Of a stretch of 64,000 nt of DNA, positions 33,855-41,506 are shown in pieces. The notes beneath the pieces are model-generated. The model was not told the origin of the DNA and ran no database searches. It saw nothing but the letters and a program-made list of their open reading frames with translations. Both the position numbers and the translations under genes were made by a program. The stretch lies in contig CALNAJ010000027.1 in NCBI GenBank assembly GCA_937874695.1, positions 124,001-188,000 on the forward strand, read 5' to 3'. The stretch's first letter is position 1. Each line of letters starts with the position of its first letter. Source of the stretch: an uncultured Lactobacillus sp. (GTDB lineage Bacteria > Bacillota > Bacilli > Lactobacillales > Lactobacillaceae).

Positions 33855-33917
33855 AAAAGGTCCTTTCCAATTACATAAATTTTAGAAATACTTAGTGATC
33901 TCATCATTTAGTTAGCA

Positions 33918-34508
33918 TTAGTTTAAATTATACTGACTGGTATGGACGACTTGGCCGTGGGTGTCGCTGAAAGTAACACTGACGGGGTCCGTGTTCTTCG
34001 GTTCAAACATGGCCAGACCCTTCGCCGTTTTACCGGGTTTAACTGGTATGACGGTATTGTTTAACAGGTCGTTGTCCTTGATCTGACTGGTGGTGAACGC
34101 CAGGTTACCGGTACCTAACTTTTTACCATCCTGTTTGGCGCTGACCGAACTTTCCCACAGGTCGCTGGGCACGATGGCCTTACTTTGTTGGTTAGTTACG
34201 GTATAATAGATAACGAATAAATTACGGTTCGCCGTAGCACTGGCCGTGACGTCGGTTCCCGTCAGGTCGTAAGTCACATGGTCAATGGTGAATTGTGAGT
34301 TGGCAAACGTCGCAGTCTTGGCTTGTGACGACTGGCTGGAACTGCTAACGCTACTGGAACTGTGCGTACGTTGACTGTGACTGGATTTAGTCGTTTGACT
34401 GGTCCGACTACTGTTACTGGACTGCGTGTTTTTGGCACCAGAGGCACCACAGCCAGCAAGTAGCAATAGAAGACTTAAAGCGGTTCCAATTTTTAATGAT
34501 CGATACAT
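33918..34508 (-). CDS. DUF5067-type lipoprotein
   Basis: The signal peptide ends in the lipobox LAGC with Cys20. A Ser/Thr/Gln-rich linker (about residues 22-65) leads to a beta-rich domain with the DUF5067 features VIYYTVTNQQSKAIVPSDLWESSVSA and PVKPGKTAKGLAMFEPKN. Such lipoproteins are common in lactobacilli; their role is unknown, with an Ig-like, ligand-binding shape. It is divergent from the MarR gene. Confidence 0.85.
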   Translation of the reverse strand: MYRSLKIGTALSLLLLLAGCGASGAKNTQSSNSSRTSQTTKSSHSQRTHSSSSVSSSSQSSQAKTATFANSQFTIDHVTYDLTGTDVTASATANRNLFVIYYTVTNQQSKAIVPSDLWESSVSAKQDGKKLGTGNLAFTTSQIKDNDLLNNTVIPVKPGKTAKGLAMFEPKNTDPVSVTFSDTHGQVVHTSQYNLN

Positions 34509-34648
34509 GTTTTCCCCTCCAAATGCTACCCTTTATTTTAGCATAGGTTGGTCCAGACCACCTGTTAAATTGGGCGAAAAAAGCTGGTATTTGCTGGGCG
34601 TAAATGCTAATATAAAAATCGTATTTTGAGAAATGTAGGTGGGTAATC

Positions 34649-35092
34649 ATGGCTGAGCAAGAGCAGTCGCTATTGGACGCGTTCATTGACGTCTACATGA
34701 GTTCACTCAAGTATTTGGATGAATTTGTTTCAGAACCAGCAAAGGAGTTTCATCTCTCCTTCGAACAATACTTAATTCTGCGAGAAATTACGCGAAATCA
34801 TGACGTCACGCTGATGGATATTGCCAGCAAGCGGCAGGTCACACGGAGCGCCATTTCTCGCCAAATTAAGGTGTTGTTAAAGCAAGGGTACTTGCGCCAA
34901 CAGCCGGATGAAAACGATCGACGACGGTTGTATTTGATTGCGACCGATGCGGGCAAACGCGCTGAACGCGTGATTCGTCAACGAATCAACCAGCGCTTTC
35001 AAGGCTGGGTCGATGTTTACGGCAACGAGCGGGCCCACGAGATTCTGACATTCATCCAAGACTTTAGTCAGGTTACCCGCATGAAAAAGTAG
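34649..35092 (+). CDS. MarR-family transcriptional regulator
   Basis: The 147-residue protein has the winged helix of MarR: ITRNHDVTLMDIASKRQVTRSAISRQIKVLLKQGYL and the wing DENDRRRLYLIATDAG. It is transcribed alone and divergently from the DUF5067 lipoprotein, which may be one of its targets. The effector cannot be told. Confidence 0.92.
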   Translation: MAEQEQSLLDAFIDVYMSSLKYLDEFVSEPAKEFHLSFEQYLILREITRNHDVTLMDIASKRQVTRSAISRQIKVLLKQGYLRQQPDENDRRRLYLIATDAGKRAERVIRQRINQRFQGWVDVYGNERAHEILTFIQDFSQVTRMKK

Positions 35093-35151
35093 TCAACGGC
35101 TACGGAGAGTTCCCATAACTCAAGGATGGGAATAAAAGGAGATTGAAGTCA

Positions 35152-35328
35152 ATGAGCAAAAAGCGCATGAGTGACGAAGAGGCCAAGCGCTGGCGCAAGA
35201 TTGTCTTCATGGATGATGACCACGATGACAAGCGGTCGCCCCGATCCACTAGGTCTTACGTGTACAGCGAACCGTCTACGCATAAGTCATGGTGGCACCG
35301 GTTAAAAGGGCGGTTGACCCGTCGCTAA
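35152..35328 (+). CDS. Small charged protein of 58 residues
   Basis: The start at ATG 35152 is placed 11 bases behind an AAGGAG site. The peptide is very polar, with KKRMSDEEAKRWRKIVF and a DDDHDDK patch, and ends in a basic SWWHRLKGRLTRR tail. No family is recognised. It follows the MarR gene by 60 bases and precedes a strong terminator, so it is probably the last gene of that unit. Confidence 0.6.
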   Translation: MSKKRMSDEEAKRWRKIVFMDDDHDDKRSPRSTRSYVYSEPSTHKSWWHRLKGRLTRR

Positions 35329-35332
35329 ATTG

Positions 35333-35387
35333 AAAGTGGACCACACGACCCTAACGCAATGTCAGGGAGTGTGGCCCATTTTTTTGG
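35333..35387 (+). terminator. Terminator between small gene and osmC
   Basis: GGACCACACGACCCT pairs with AGGGAGTGTGGCCC, followed by a T7 run. The two flanking genes are convergent. Confidence 0.88.
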
Positions 35388-35837
35388 TTAACCCTCGACT
35401 GGTGTTGCGGCAGAAAATTCGGAGACAAGTTTGACGACAACGTTATCATTATCGCCGATTAACTTGGCAACGGGACACCGCCGTTCGGCGAGATCAACCA
35501 TGGCCAGTGCGGTCTCATGGTCAACACCGGGAATTCTGACTTCAGCGGTCAGATAGAATTGGAAGCCACGAGTGTCGCGAGCCATCTCAACAATGGTGTG
35601 AACCGCTGAACTGTGCGGTAGATTACGCCGTTCTTCAATAGCTTCTAATGTGGCGTTCAAGCAGGTGCTGAGAGCCAGACCAATGAATTGTTCTGGATTG
35701 GCGCCAGGCGCATCGTTAAGCGGGTGGCTAGTTAGGACATCCAAGCCATCAGGGACGTATGAATGACTTTCGAGGCCGGCATCGTTAGCAGCAACGGTCC
35801 GGTAGAGTGGCGGAAATTTTTCGCGGTCAATGGCCAC
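35388..35837 (-). CDS. OsmC/Ohr-family peroxiredoxin
   Basis: The 149-residue protein has the two redox cysteines of the family: C59 in LALSTCLNATL and C121 in ERRCPVAKL. OsmC proteins reduce organic hydroperoxides with thiols or dihydrolipoyl partners. It is a single-gene unit. The substrate class (Ohr or OsmC type) is not decided by the sequence. Confidence 0.9.
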   Translation of the reverse strand: MAIDREKFPPLYRTVAANDAGLESHSYVPDGLDVLTSHPLNDAPGANPEQFIGLALSTCLNATLEAIEERRNLPHSSAVHTIVEMARDTRGFQFYLTAEVRIPGVDHETALAMVDLAERRCPVAKLIGDNDNVVVKLVSEFSAATPVEG

Positions 35838-36016
35838 GATGACACCTTCTTTCTATGGATTAATTACCTTAAGATTACGCTGTTTTTAGGCAAAAAACAA
35901 TCGAAATGCAACAGTTTGGAAGGGCTTTCTTCGGAGGTAAACCACTGACCGTTGATATAATGAATTGTTGCAATGAGATAAGAACTGGCGTGATGACAAA
36001 CGGTTGCACACGGCAC

Positions 36017-36030
36017 CTATACCAATTTTA
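36017..36030 (+). promoter_or_regulatory. Possible third NagR-like site
   Basis: CTATACCAATTTTA is identical over 14 bases to the site in the glmS leader. It lies 140 bases before the extended -10 promoter of the 59-codon gene. No amino-sugar gene is near, so it may be chance. Confidence 0.35.
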
Positions 36031-36167
36031 TAAATACGTCTTGCTATTTAACCTTTTCGGCTGTGATAGGTGGTTTGAAGCCTTAGTTGGCAAGGAAAAC
36101 CAACCAAAATTGCTCTGTAAAGTTTTTGTAATAATTGCAATTACCCCCTAGACCGCTTAGCCAAAAA

Positions 36168-36176
36168 TGCTATAAT
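36168..36176 (+). promoter_or_regulatory. Extended -10 promoter of the 59-codon gene
   Basis: TGCTATAAT, with TAGACC about 16 bases before the -10, lies 49 bases ahead of the small gene at 36225. Confidence 0.55.
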
Positions 36177-36224
36177 GGAGTCAACAGGAATCAGAACACT
36201 GGCGCAATGTTTGGGGGGAGCCAT

Positions 36225-36404
36225 ATGTTAACAGAAGAACTGTTGAATGAACGGAAAAAGTTTCAAATGGTGACGTGGCGGGCACAGAAACATGGGGCTC
36301 AAGTCATTGAACGCGATATTATGCAACAATTTACGGCGACGATTGCACAGCAAGAGGCAATCGTGGCAGCGGCAAATCGGCGGGAGCCCGCTCCGGTTGG
36401 TTAG
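36225..36404 (+). CDS. Small helical protein of 59 residues
   Basis: The start at ATG 36225 follows a strong GGGGGGAG ribosome site. The peptide looks like a single charged helix with Gln-rich parts and a Pro-containing end. No family is recognised. The next small gene has nearly the same leader (GGGGGGCGCCAT), which suggests a related origin or joint control. Confidence 0.65.
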   Translation: MLTEELLNERKKFQMVTWRAQKHGAQVIERDIMQQFTATIAQQEAIVAAANRREPAPVG

Positions 36405-36496
36405 TCTACCGCGGATATTTAAGCTGTGATGTGGTAAACGTTTTCGGTATGTTTTAGTTTGTGGTAAGCTGTGCGCAATAGATGGGGGGCGCCATC

Positions 36497-36613
36497 ATGA
36501 AGCATCCAGGCATGTATTACGTTTATTACACGTTAGGCTGGTTATTCGTTGGAACAATGGCCTTTGTGATCTATCACATGGTTTTACTGTGGGTCGTGGC
36601 TAGCAACCTGTAA
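36497..36613 (+). CDS. Small membrane protein of 38 residues
   Basis: The frame starts after a GGGGGG site and encodes a single membrane helix (about residues 11-34, GWLFVGTMAFVIYHMVLLWV) with a tyrosine-rich start. A terminator follows 10 bases after the stop. Its promoter, site and terminator support expression; the function is unknown. Confidence 0.6.
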   Translation: MKHPGMYYVYYTLGWLFVGTMAFVIYHMVLLWVVASNL

Positions 36614-36619
36614 GCTTAA

Positions 36620-36660
36620 AAAACGGAGAGTCTTCCAGATGGAAGATTCCCCGCTTTTGC
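36620..36660. terminator. Bidirectional terminator
   Basis: CGGAGAGTCTTCC and GGAAGATTCCCCG pair around AGAT. An A6 run and TTTT flank the stem on opposite sides. Confidence 0.8.
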
Positions 36661-36684
36661 TTTAGACGTAATTTCAGATATGTA

Positions 36685-36865
36685 TATAATAAAAAAGCTA
36701 GTTACGATTTACGCAACCAGCAGAATAGAAGTATGTGTACGGCTTCAACGGTGTTAATAATGGCTAAATGTCTAATTAACTCCTCCAACGATTGAAGACC
36801 CGTAGCAGGCTCTCACCTGAATATGTAAACTCATTATAACCTGCCTACTGGCTTCTGTAAACCAC
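36685..36865 (-). ncRNA. Candidate type I toxin-antitoxin locus
   Basis: Two promoters face each other. On the minus strand TTTACA (36861-36856), a 17-base spacer and TATAAT (36838-36833) give an RNA with a GGAGGAG site and a 28-codon hydrophobic frame (36788-36702) ending HILLFCWLRKS, like Fst-type toxins. On the plus strand TATATAATA (36684-36692) would give an antisense RNA over the same region. The frame has no ATG (TTG or ATT only), so the toxin may be decayed. Confidence 0.4.
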
Positions 36866-36881
36866 ATATTTAAAGATTCGC

Positions 36882-37253
36882 TTAAACTATTAAGATTAGT
36901 AAAACGAGTAACGTCACGAGGGCCGGCATTCCTTGCAGCCAGAAAATTTCTTTTTTAGCGGTAAAACTTCCATACAAGGCGACGAGCACGATGAAAATCA
37001 AGAGGACGGCGGTGGCTAACAGACTGGCACGACCGGTGATGACCCACTGCAGAGCGATGAGGCTGAGTCCCAGCATGCCGTTATAGATACCCTGATTACC
37101 AAGCGCAACGTGTGCTTCCGGGCGTTTAACGAATTCCAGAGGCATTCCGAATGCCTTGGCCTGGGTCTCTGGTTTACCAAACATCTCCAAGCACATGATA
37201 CCAAGGTGTTCGATGGCGACAATGTAAATGAGTACATTTAGAATGATTTGCAT
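36882..37253 (-). CDS. DUF1304 family membrane protein
   Basis: The 123-residue protein has four membrane segments and the family features IEHLGIMCLEMFG near residues 14-26 and ALGNQGIYNGMLG near residues 51-63. DUF1304 proteins are small, widespread and uncharacterised. It is a single-gene unit. Confidence 0.85.
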   Translation of the reverse strand: MQIILNVLIYIVAIEHLGIMCLEMFGKPETQAKAFGMPLEFVKRPEAHVALGNQGIYNGMLGLSLIALQWVITGRASLLATAVLLIFIVLVALYGSFTAKKEIFWLQGMPALVTLLVLLILIV

Positions 37254-37469
37254 TAGTTATTCCTTCTTTCAGGGTTGAATAGGTGTTAAAATTAAAGGTG
37301 TCCAGGGGTCATCGATTAATCAAAAACATGTTGCGACTTTAAGCTAATTTTTAGTTTGGCGTGTAGAATAATAATTAGGTAATATGTGCCAGGGGAGCTC
37401 AAGCGTTTTGGAGAAACATGAATCGCGTCACACCAACCTTTATGGCAAATTTGAATGGAGGAATTATTT

Positions 37470-37967
37470 ATGAGACTCCTAGACTTAAGTGGACAACAAT
37501 TCGGCAGACTGACGGTTATCCGTCGGGACGGAACTGCAAAGAACGGGAACGCAACGTGGCTGTGTAAATGTAGCTGTGGCAATCTTGTCACGGTCGACAG
37601 TTACCGCCTGCGTCACGGCATTACCGTCAGCTGTGGTTGTTACCGGCGAGACATCAGTAAGGCCCGGCTCACAAAAGACCCTCGGACACGTAAGCAAATT
37701 GGCAATGCCACTAATCTACCATTGGTTAATGGCTCTAACGTTGCCGCACTCACAAAGATCAGCTCTCGGAATATTTCCGGTGTGATCGGCGTCAGCTTCG
37801 ACAAACGCTCTGGTAAGTGGGCAGCACGTCTATTTTACCACGGCCGTTACGTTTTGAATCAAACTTTTAGCGACTTTAACGACGCTGTTGCTGCAAGACG
37901 GCAAGCCGAGAAACAATTGAACCAACAAGAAGATTTTAAAACGGTTAAAGAATCTGCCGAAGGCTAA
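37470..37967 (+). CDS. AP2-domain protein with N-terminal Cys cluster
   Basis: The 165-residue protein has two parts. The N-terminal 65 residues hold CKCSCGN and SCGCYRR, a likely zinc-binding knuckle. The C-terminal part, GVIGVSFDKRSGKWAARLFYHGRY, is an AP2/ERF-type three-stranded DNA-binding sheet. Such proteins are typical of phages and HNH homing endonucleases. No phage gene or HNH motif is present here, so it is an orphan, probably a transferred gene. The start at ATG 37470 follows a GGAGG site. Confidence 0.85.
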   Translation: MRLLDLSGQQFGRLTVIRRDGTAKNGNATWLCKCSCGNLVTVDSYRLRHGITVSCGCYRRDISKARLTKDPRTRKQIGNATNLPLVNGSNVAALTKISSRNISGVIGVSFDKRSGKWAARLFYHGRYVLNQTFSDFNDAVAARRQAEKQLNQQEDFKTVKESAEG

Positions 37968-38112
37968 ACGGCGATTCCACCAGTCAGCATAGAAGCCAAG
38001 CAGTCGGTCTGAGAGGGCCGGCTTTTTTGGTGCTCAGGGGCTGGATTGATTGACGGCAGGCCACCTAATTGGGTATGCTGTAACCGACTGAAAACGAGAG
38101 AGGAAGGGTAAC

Positions 38113-39501
38113 ATGGAATATCGTGAAGAAGCAGATACGTTGGGGACGGTGCAGGTCCCGGCGTCGGCTTTATGGGGGGCACAGACCGAACGGAGTCGGC
38201 ATAATTTTACCACGGGTCCTTTGATGCCGTTACCGGTGATTCGGGCATTGTTGCAGATCAAGCTGGCGGCTGCCACGGCGAACCGCGATCTGGGTGAGAT
38301 TCAAGAGGAGAAAGCCCAACTGATTATTCGGGCGGCAACGGATCTGCTAGCATTGTCCGATGATGACCTGCAGCGCGACTTTCCCCTCCACGTCTACCAG
38401 ACGGGGTCTGGAACGCAGACTAATATGAACGTCAATGAGGTGATTGCCCACCAGACGATTAAATATGATCCGACCAGTGGGGTGTTGCCCAACGATGATG
38501 TGAATCACGGGCAGAGCTCTAATGATACCTTTCCCACAGCGATGGCAATTACGGCACGCGTGGCCGTGCGCGAGTTGGAGGGGGCCGTGCAACACTTGAT
38601 CGATGAGTTAGCGGTCAAGGAAGCGGCCTATGAAAATGTCGTTAAGATTGGCCGGACGCATCTACAGGACGCGACACCATTAACTTTTGGCCAGGAAGTC
38701 AGCGGATGGGTCAGCATGCTGGAACATGACTGGGACTTTCTCAAGTCCCTGGATGACTCGTTGCTCGAGTTGCCAATTGGTGGCACGGCTGTGGGGACGG
38801 GACTGAATGCGGTCCCCGGGTTTGCCACAGCAGTCGCCGCACAGCTGAGCAAGGCCTATGACCAACCCTTTACCGCTAAAACGAACAAGTTCTTTGGACT
38901 AGCGGCCCATTCGGGTATCAACGTCGTCCATGGGGGCTTGAAGACGCTGGCAAGTGATCTGCTAAAGATTGCCAATGACGTGCGTTTCCTGGCGAGCGGT
39001 CCCCGGGCTGGATACAACGAATTAAATATTCCGGCCAACGAACCCGGTTCTTCTATTATGCCGGGGAAGGTCAACCCTACCCAGGCGGAGGCCTTGACCA
39101 TGGCGGCGACCCGAGTCATGGGGAACGATGTCACGATAACTGTGGCAGCCTCCCAGGGGAACTTTGAAATGAACGTCTATAAGCCCGTCATCATTGAAAC
39201 CTTCCTAGAATCGACGGACCTGCTGACGGGAACGGTTACTGGTTTCGCGGATAAATTGATTCACGGCATGACGGTCAACGCCGATCGGATGGCGGAGTTG
39301 GTGGATAACTCACTGATGACCGTCACGGCGCTATCGCCCTACATCGGCTATCACGCTAGTGCGGAGATTGCTCAAGCGGCTGAGCGAGAGGGGACGACGC
39401 TCCGTGAGGCGGCGGTAAAGTCGGGTCAGGTGACGGCGGAACAGTTCGATCAATGGGTCAATCCTTTAGCCATGACCAACCGTGACCGGTCAATGGACTA
39501 A
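38113..39501 (+). CDS. fumC: Class II fumarate hydratase
   Basis: FumC interconverts fumarate and malate without an iron cluster. The 462-residue protein has the superfamily signature GSSIMPGKVNPTQ and the sequences TGSGTQTNMNVNEV and GRTHLQDATPLTFG with catalytic residues. In lactobacilli it belongs to an incomplete branch from malate to succinate. It is a single-gene unit, with a short hairpin at 38015-38030 upstream. Confidence 0.96.
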   Translation: MEYREEADTLGTVQVPASALWGAQTERSRHNFTTGPLMPLPVIRALLQIKLAAATANRDLGEIQEEKAQLIIRAATDLLALSDDDLQRDFPLHVYQTGSGTQTNMNVNEVIAHQTIKYDPTSGVLPNDDVNHGQSSNDTFPTAMAITARVAVRELEGAVQHLIDELAVKEAAYENVVKIGRTHLQDATPLTFGQEVSGWVSMLEHDWDFLKSLDDSLLELPIGGTAVGTGLNAVPGFATAVAAQLSKAYDQPFTAKTNKFFGLAAHSGINVVHGGLKTLASDLLKIANDVRFLASGPRAGYNELNIPANEPGSSIMPGKVNPTQAEALTMAATRVMGNDVTITVAASQGNFEMNVYKPVIIETFLESTDLLTGTVTGFADKLIHGMTVNADRMAELVDNSLMTVTALSPYIGYHASAEIAQAAEREGTTLREAAVKSGQVTAEQFDQWVNPLAMTNRDRSMD

Positions 39502-39523
39502 ATTTTATTAGTCTAGTTCAGCA

Positions 39524-39712
39524 GTGTCGCCTGCGGCTGTCAGAGATTCTGCCGCTGTGGGGACCGCCTGCAGCCAAAGGCCGGGCTTCCGGCTTCACCA
39601 TAAACCGGTGAGTTTCCAAACACGTCCCGCGATGTAAGACCGGGAAGAATCAAGCACCCGGTCTAACATCGTTGTCACGGCAGGCGCCATCTCTGCCATC
39701 CTCCGGCTGAAC
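39524..39712 (-). repeat. Family A structured repeat, copy A4
   Basis: CAGAGAT at 39541-39547 pairs with ATCTCTG at 39689-39695. Read on the minus strand the apical hairpin is GATGTTAGACCGGG / CCCGGTCTTACATC, the middle one ACTCACCGG / GGTGAAG, and the third has loop CCCGGCCTTTGG. It is opposite to fumC and starts 20 bases after its stop. Confidence 0.75.
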
Positions 39713-39974
39713 ACAGGTGGTATAAACATAAAATTTAGACGATTGACCTGCCAAGTGGCAGTCTTAAACTGTAAAATAGTAATTTCGAAATAAGCAATGA
39801 CCGCAGATATCACAATTCAACGTGATGTCTGCGGTTTTTGCGTTGGCTAGGCAAGTAGCTCGCCCTTACGAACCGAGTTCCGTATACTCCAGCTATCTGA
39901 CGGATTTTTTCGAAAATAGCCGTTACCTTTTTGGGAAGTTATTCGTTGTATAGGTGTAGGGGGAGGCGAACAGC
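39713..39974. other. Gene-free stretch before the sigma factor gene
   Basis: Apart from a short imperfect hairpin around 39798-39840 (CCGCAGATATCAC / GTGATGTCTGCGG, with a T run) that could terminate transcription, nothing is recognised. The sigma gene follows a GGGGGAGG ribosome site. Confidence 0.5.
39798..39840 (+). terminator. Terminator
   Basis: ACCGCAGATATCAC pairs with GTGATGTCTGCGGT, followed by TTTTTGCG. Confidence 0.75.
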
Positions 39975-40460
39975 ATGCAGTTACGGCAATACGAGGACCT
40001 ATTGGCCCAGTTAGCCGTTGAGTTACAGCGTTATTTGATGGGGCGTGGGGCCCAGCGGGAGGTGGCCGAAGATGTTTGCCAGGACGTGTTCGTCAAGGTC
40101 TTGGAGATGGAACTGGTGCTGCCACCCGATGAACTGCGACCCTACCTTTACCGAGTAGCGTGGTCGACCTACCTGGATGATTATCGGCGGAAGCGGCGGT
40201 ACCGGGAGCTGGTGACGCAATACTTACGACCCGAGCGGGAACAAGCAGATTTTGAAGTTGATGAAGATCTGCAGAACGCCTTGGATAAGTTGTCGGAGCG
40301 TGAACGTGAGTTGTTACTATTACGATACGATCAAGATTTATCGATTCGGGAGGTTGCGGTGCGCCTGAATGTTACGTCGGCCGCAATCAAGATGCGGTTG
40401 CACCGCGTACATCGAAAGTTAAAGAAAATTTTACGGAGGGGTAGTCATGAACGAAAGTAA
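39975..40460 (+). CDS. ECF-type RNA polymerase sigma factor
   Basis: The 161-residue protein has region 2 (EDVCQDVFVKVLEM, then YLYRVAWSTYLDDYRRKRRYRELV) and region 4 (LSERERELLLLRYDQDLSIREVAVRLNVTSAAIKMRLHR). It overlaps the anti-sigma gene by 14 bases. Such pairs respond to wall or membrane stress and usually control their own operon. The signal is unknown. Confidence 0.9.
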   Translation: MQLRQYEDLLAQLAVELQRYLMGRGAQREVAEDVCQDVFVKVLEMELVLPPDELRPYLYRVAWSTYLDDYRRKRRYRELVTQYLRPEREQADFEVDEDLQNALDKLSERERELLLLRYDQDLSIREVAVRLNVTSAAIKMRLHRVHRKLKKILRRGSHERK

Positions 40461-41379
40461 AAAATTTCGACGCTTAGCACTCTGGGTGAAGATTCGACGG
40501 TGGGGCATTACAGTAGTGATTGCCATTCTAGTGGTCTTGGCGGCAATGCCGGTAGCGTACAAGCTGACGCAAATGCGGGCGGCGAAAGAATCAAACGAGA
40601 TTATGCGAACCATGGAAATGGATAATGAGTTGATGGCGCCTAATATCGAAGTTAGTGACCACTATCTGGGAAATACTTCTGTGATGGGGGGGCAGGTCAT
40701 TAGTCATCGCTACAAGGACATCGAGGGGTATCGCATCCCTTGGTCACCGGTGATTCAGAATTACTCCTGGTTAACTAGTGGCGGTGGGAATGCTCTGAGT
40801 AATGCGACGGACCAGAGCACGACAGCCCTATACGATCGCGTAACGGAACAGAAAATTCCCATGTTTTTTAATGCGCGTGCAACCAGGCCTAACTTAAAGG
40901 CCACTCATGATTTGCGGAAAGTGGCCACGACTAAGGGAGCGGTCGTCGAGATGGCCGTAACGTTCAAGCAACCGCTGACGTATCAGCAGGTCCGAGCCAA
41001 GTTGCCGGCAAAGGTCCATCCGCAATGGTACTGGATTGGGGTGAGCGGTACTGCCGATTCGACCTCGATGGATAATAACTTACTCGGCTATAATGCTAAA
41101 AACTTAGCGCATCCAGAACGGCTGAGCCAGGACGACTATCGTGGATTCTATCGCGAGTTAGTGAAGGCTGGCAAGACGGCTCCGGGGATGTCATACGATG
41201 GTTTTGATATTTACAAGTATGCCGGCCAATATGCCAAACGCTATCCCAAAGGGAGTCAGGCCAAGTTTGCCGGGGTCATCGTGACTGGAAACAGTGAAGA
41301 CTTTCAGTCGCTGACTAAGGCGAACTGGATCTATGCCAGTTCTGCCGGGTTCTTTAGGCAACGCTCAGTCATTAAATGA
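40447..41379 (+). CDS. Membrane anti-sigma factor
   Basis: The 310-residue protein has a short cytoplasmic tail, one membrane segment (about residues 18-38) and a large extracellular part. It resembles the Sigma_reg_N / Sigma_reg_C (YhdL-type) regulators, with YRIPWSPVIQNYSW and HPQWYWIGVSG. It would bind the ECF sigma factor through its tail and release it when the outer domain senses stress. Confidence 0.85.
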   Translation: MNESKKFRRLALWVKIRRWGITVVIAILVVLAAMPVAYKLTQMRAAKESNEIMRTMEMDNELMAPNIEVSDHYLGNTSVMGGQVISHRYKDIEGYRIPWSPVIQNYSWLTSGGGNALSNATDQSTTALYDRVTEQKIPMFFNARATRPNLKATHDLRKVATTKGAVVEMAVTFKQPLTYQQVRAKLPAKVHPQWYWIGVSGTADSTSMDNNLLGYNAKNLAHPERLSQDDYRGFYRELVKAGKTAPGMSYDGFDIYKYAGQYAKRYPKGSQAKFAGVIVTGNSEDFQSLTKANWIYASSAGFFRQRSVIK

Positions 41380-41436
41380 CAATTAGATGAGAATAATCTT
41401 GACATTTTTCTCATCAAAGCTTAATGCTAAAGGCAA

Positions 41437-41484
41437 TCGAGCAACAGTGTTAATCACTGGTTCCCGCCAAGTGAGTTGCTCGTG
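41437..41484 (+). promoter_or_regulatory. Hairpin in the leader of the dipeptidase gene
   Basis: CGAGCAAC and GTTGCTCG form a perfect 8-bp stem enclosing CAGTGTTAATCACTG, a second hairpin. There is no T run. It lies 20 bases before the start codon and could affect translation. Confidence 0.45.
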
Positions 41485-41506
41485 AAAATTTAAGGAGCGA
41501 ATGTCT

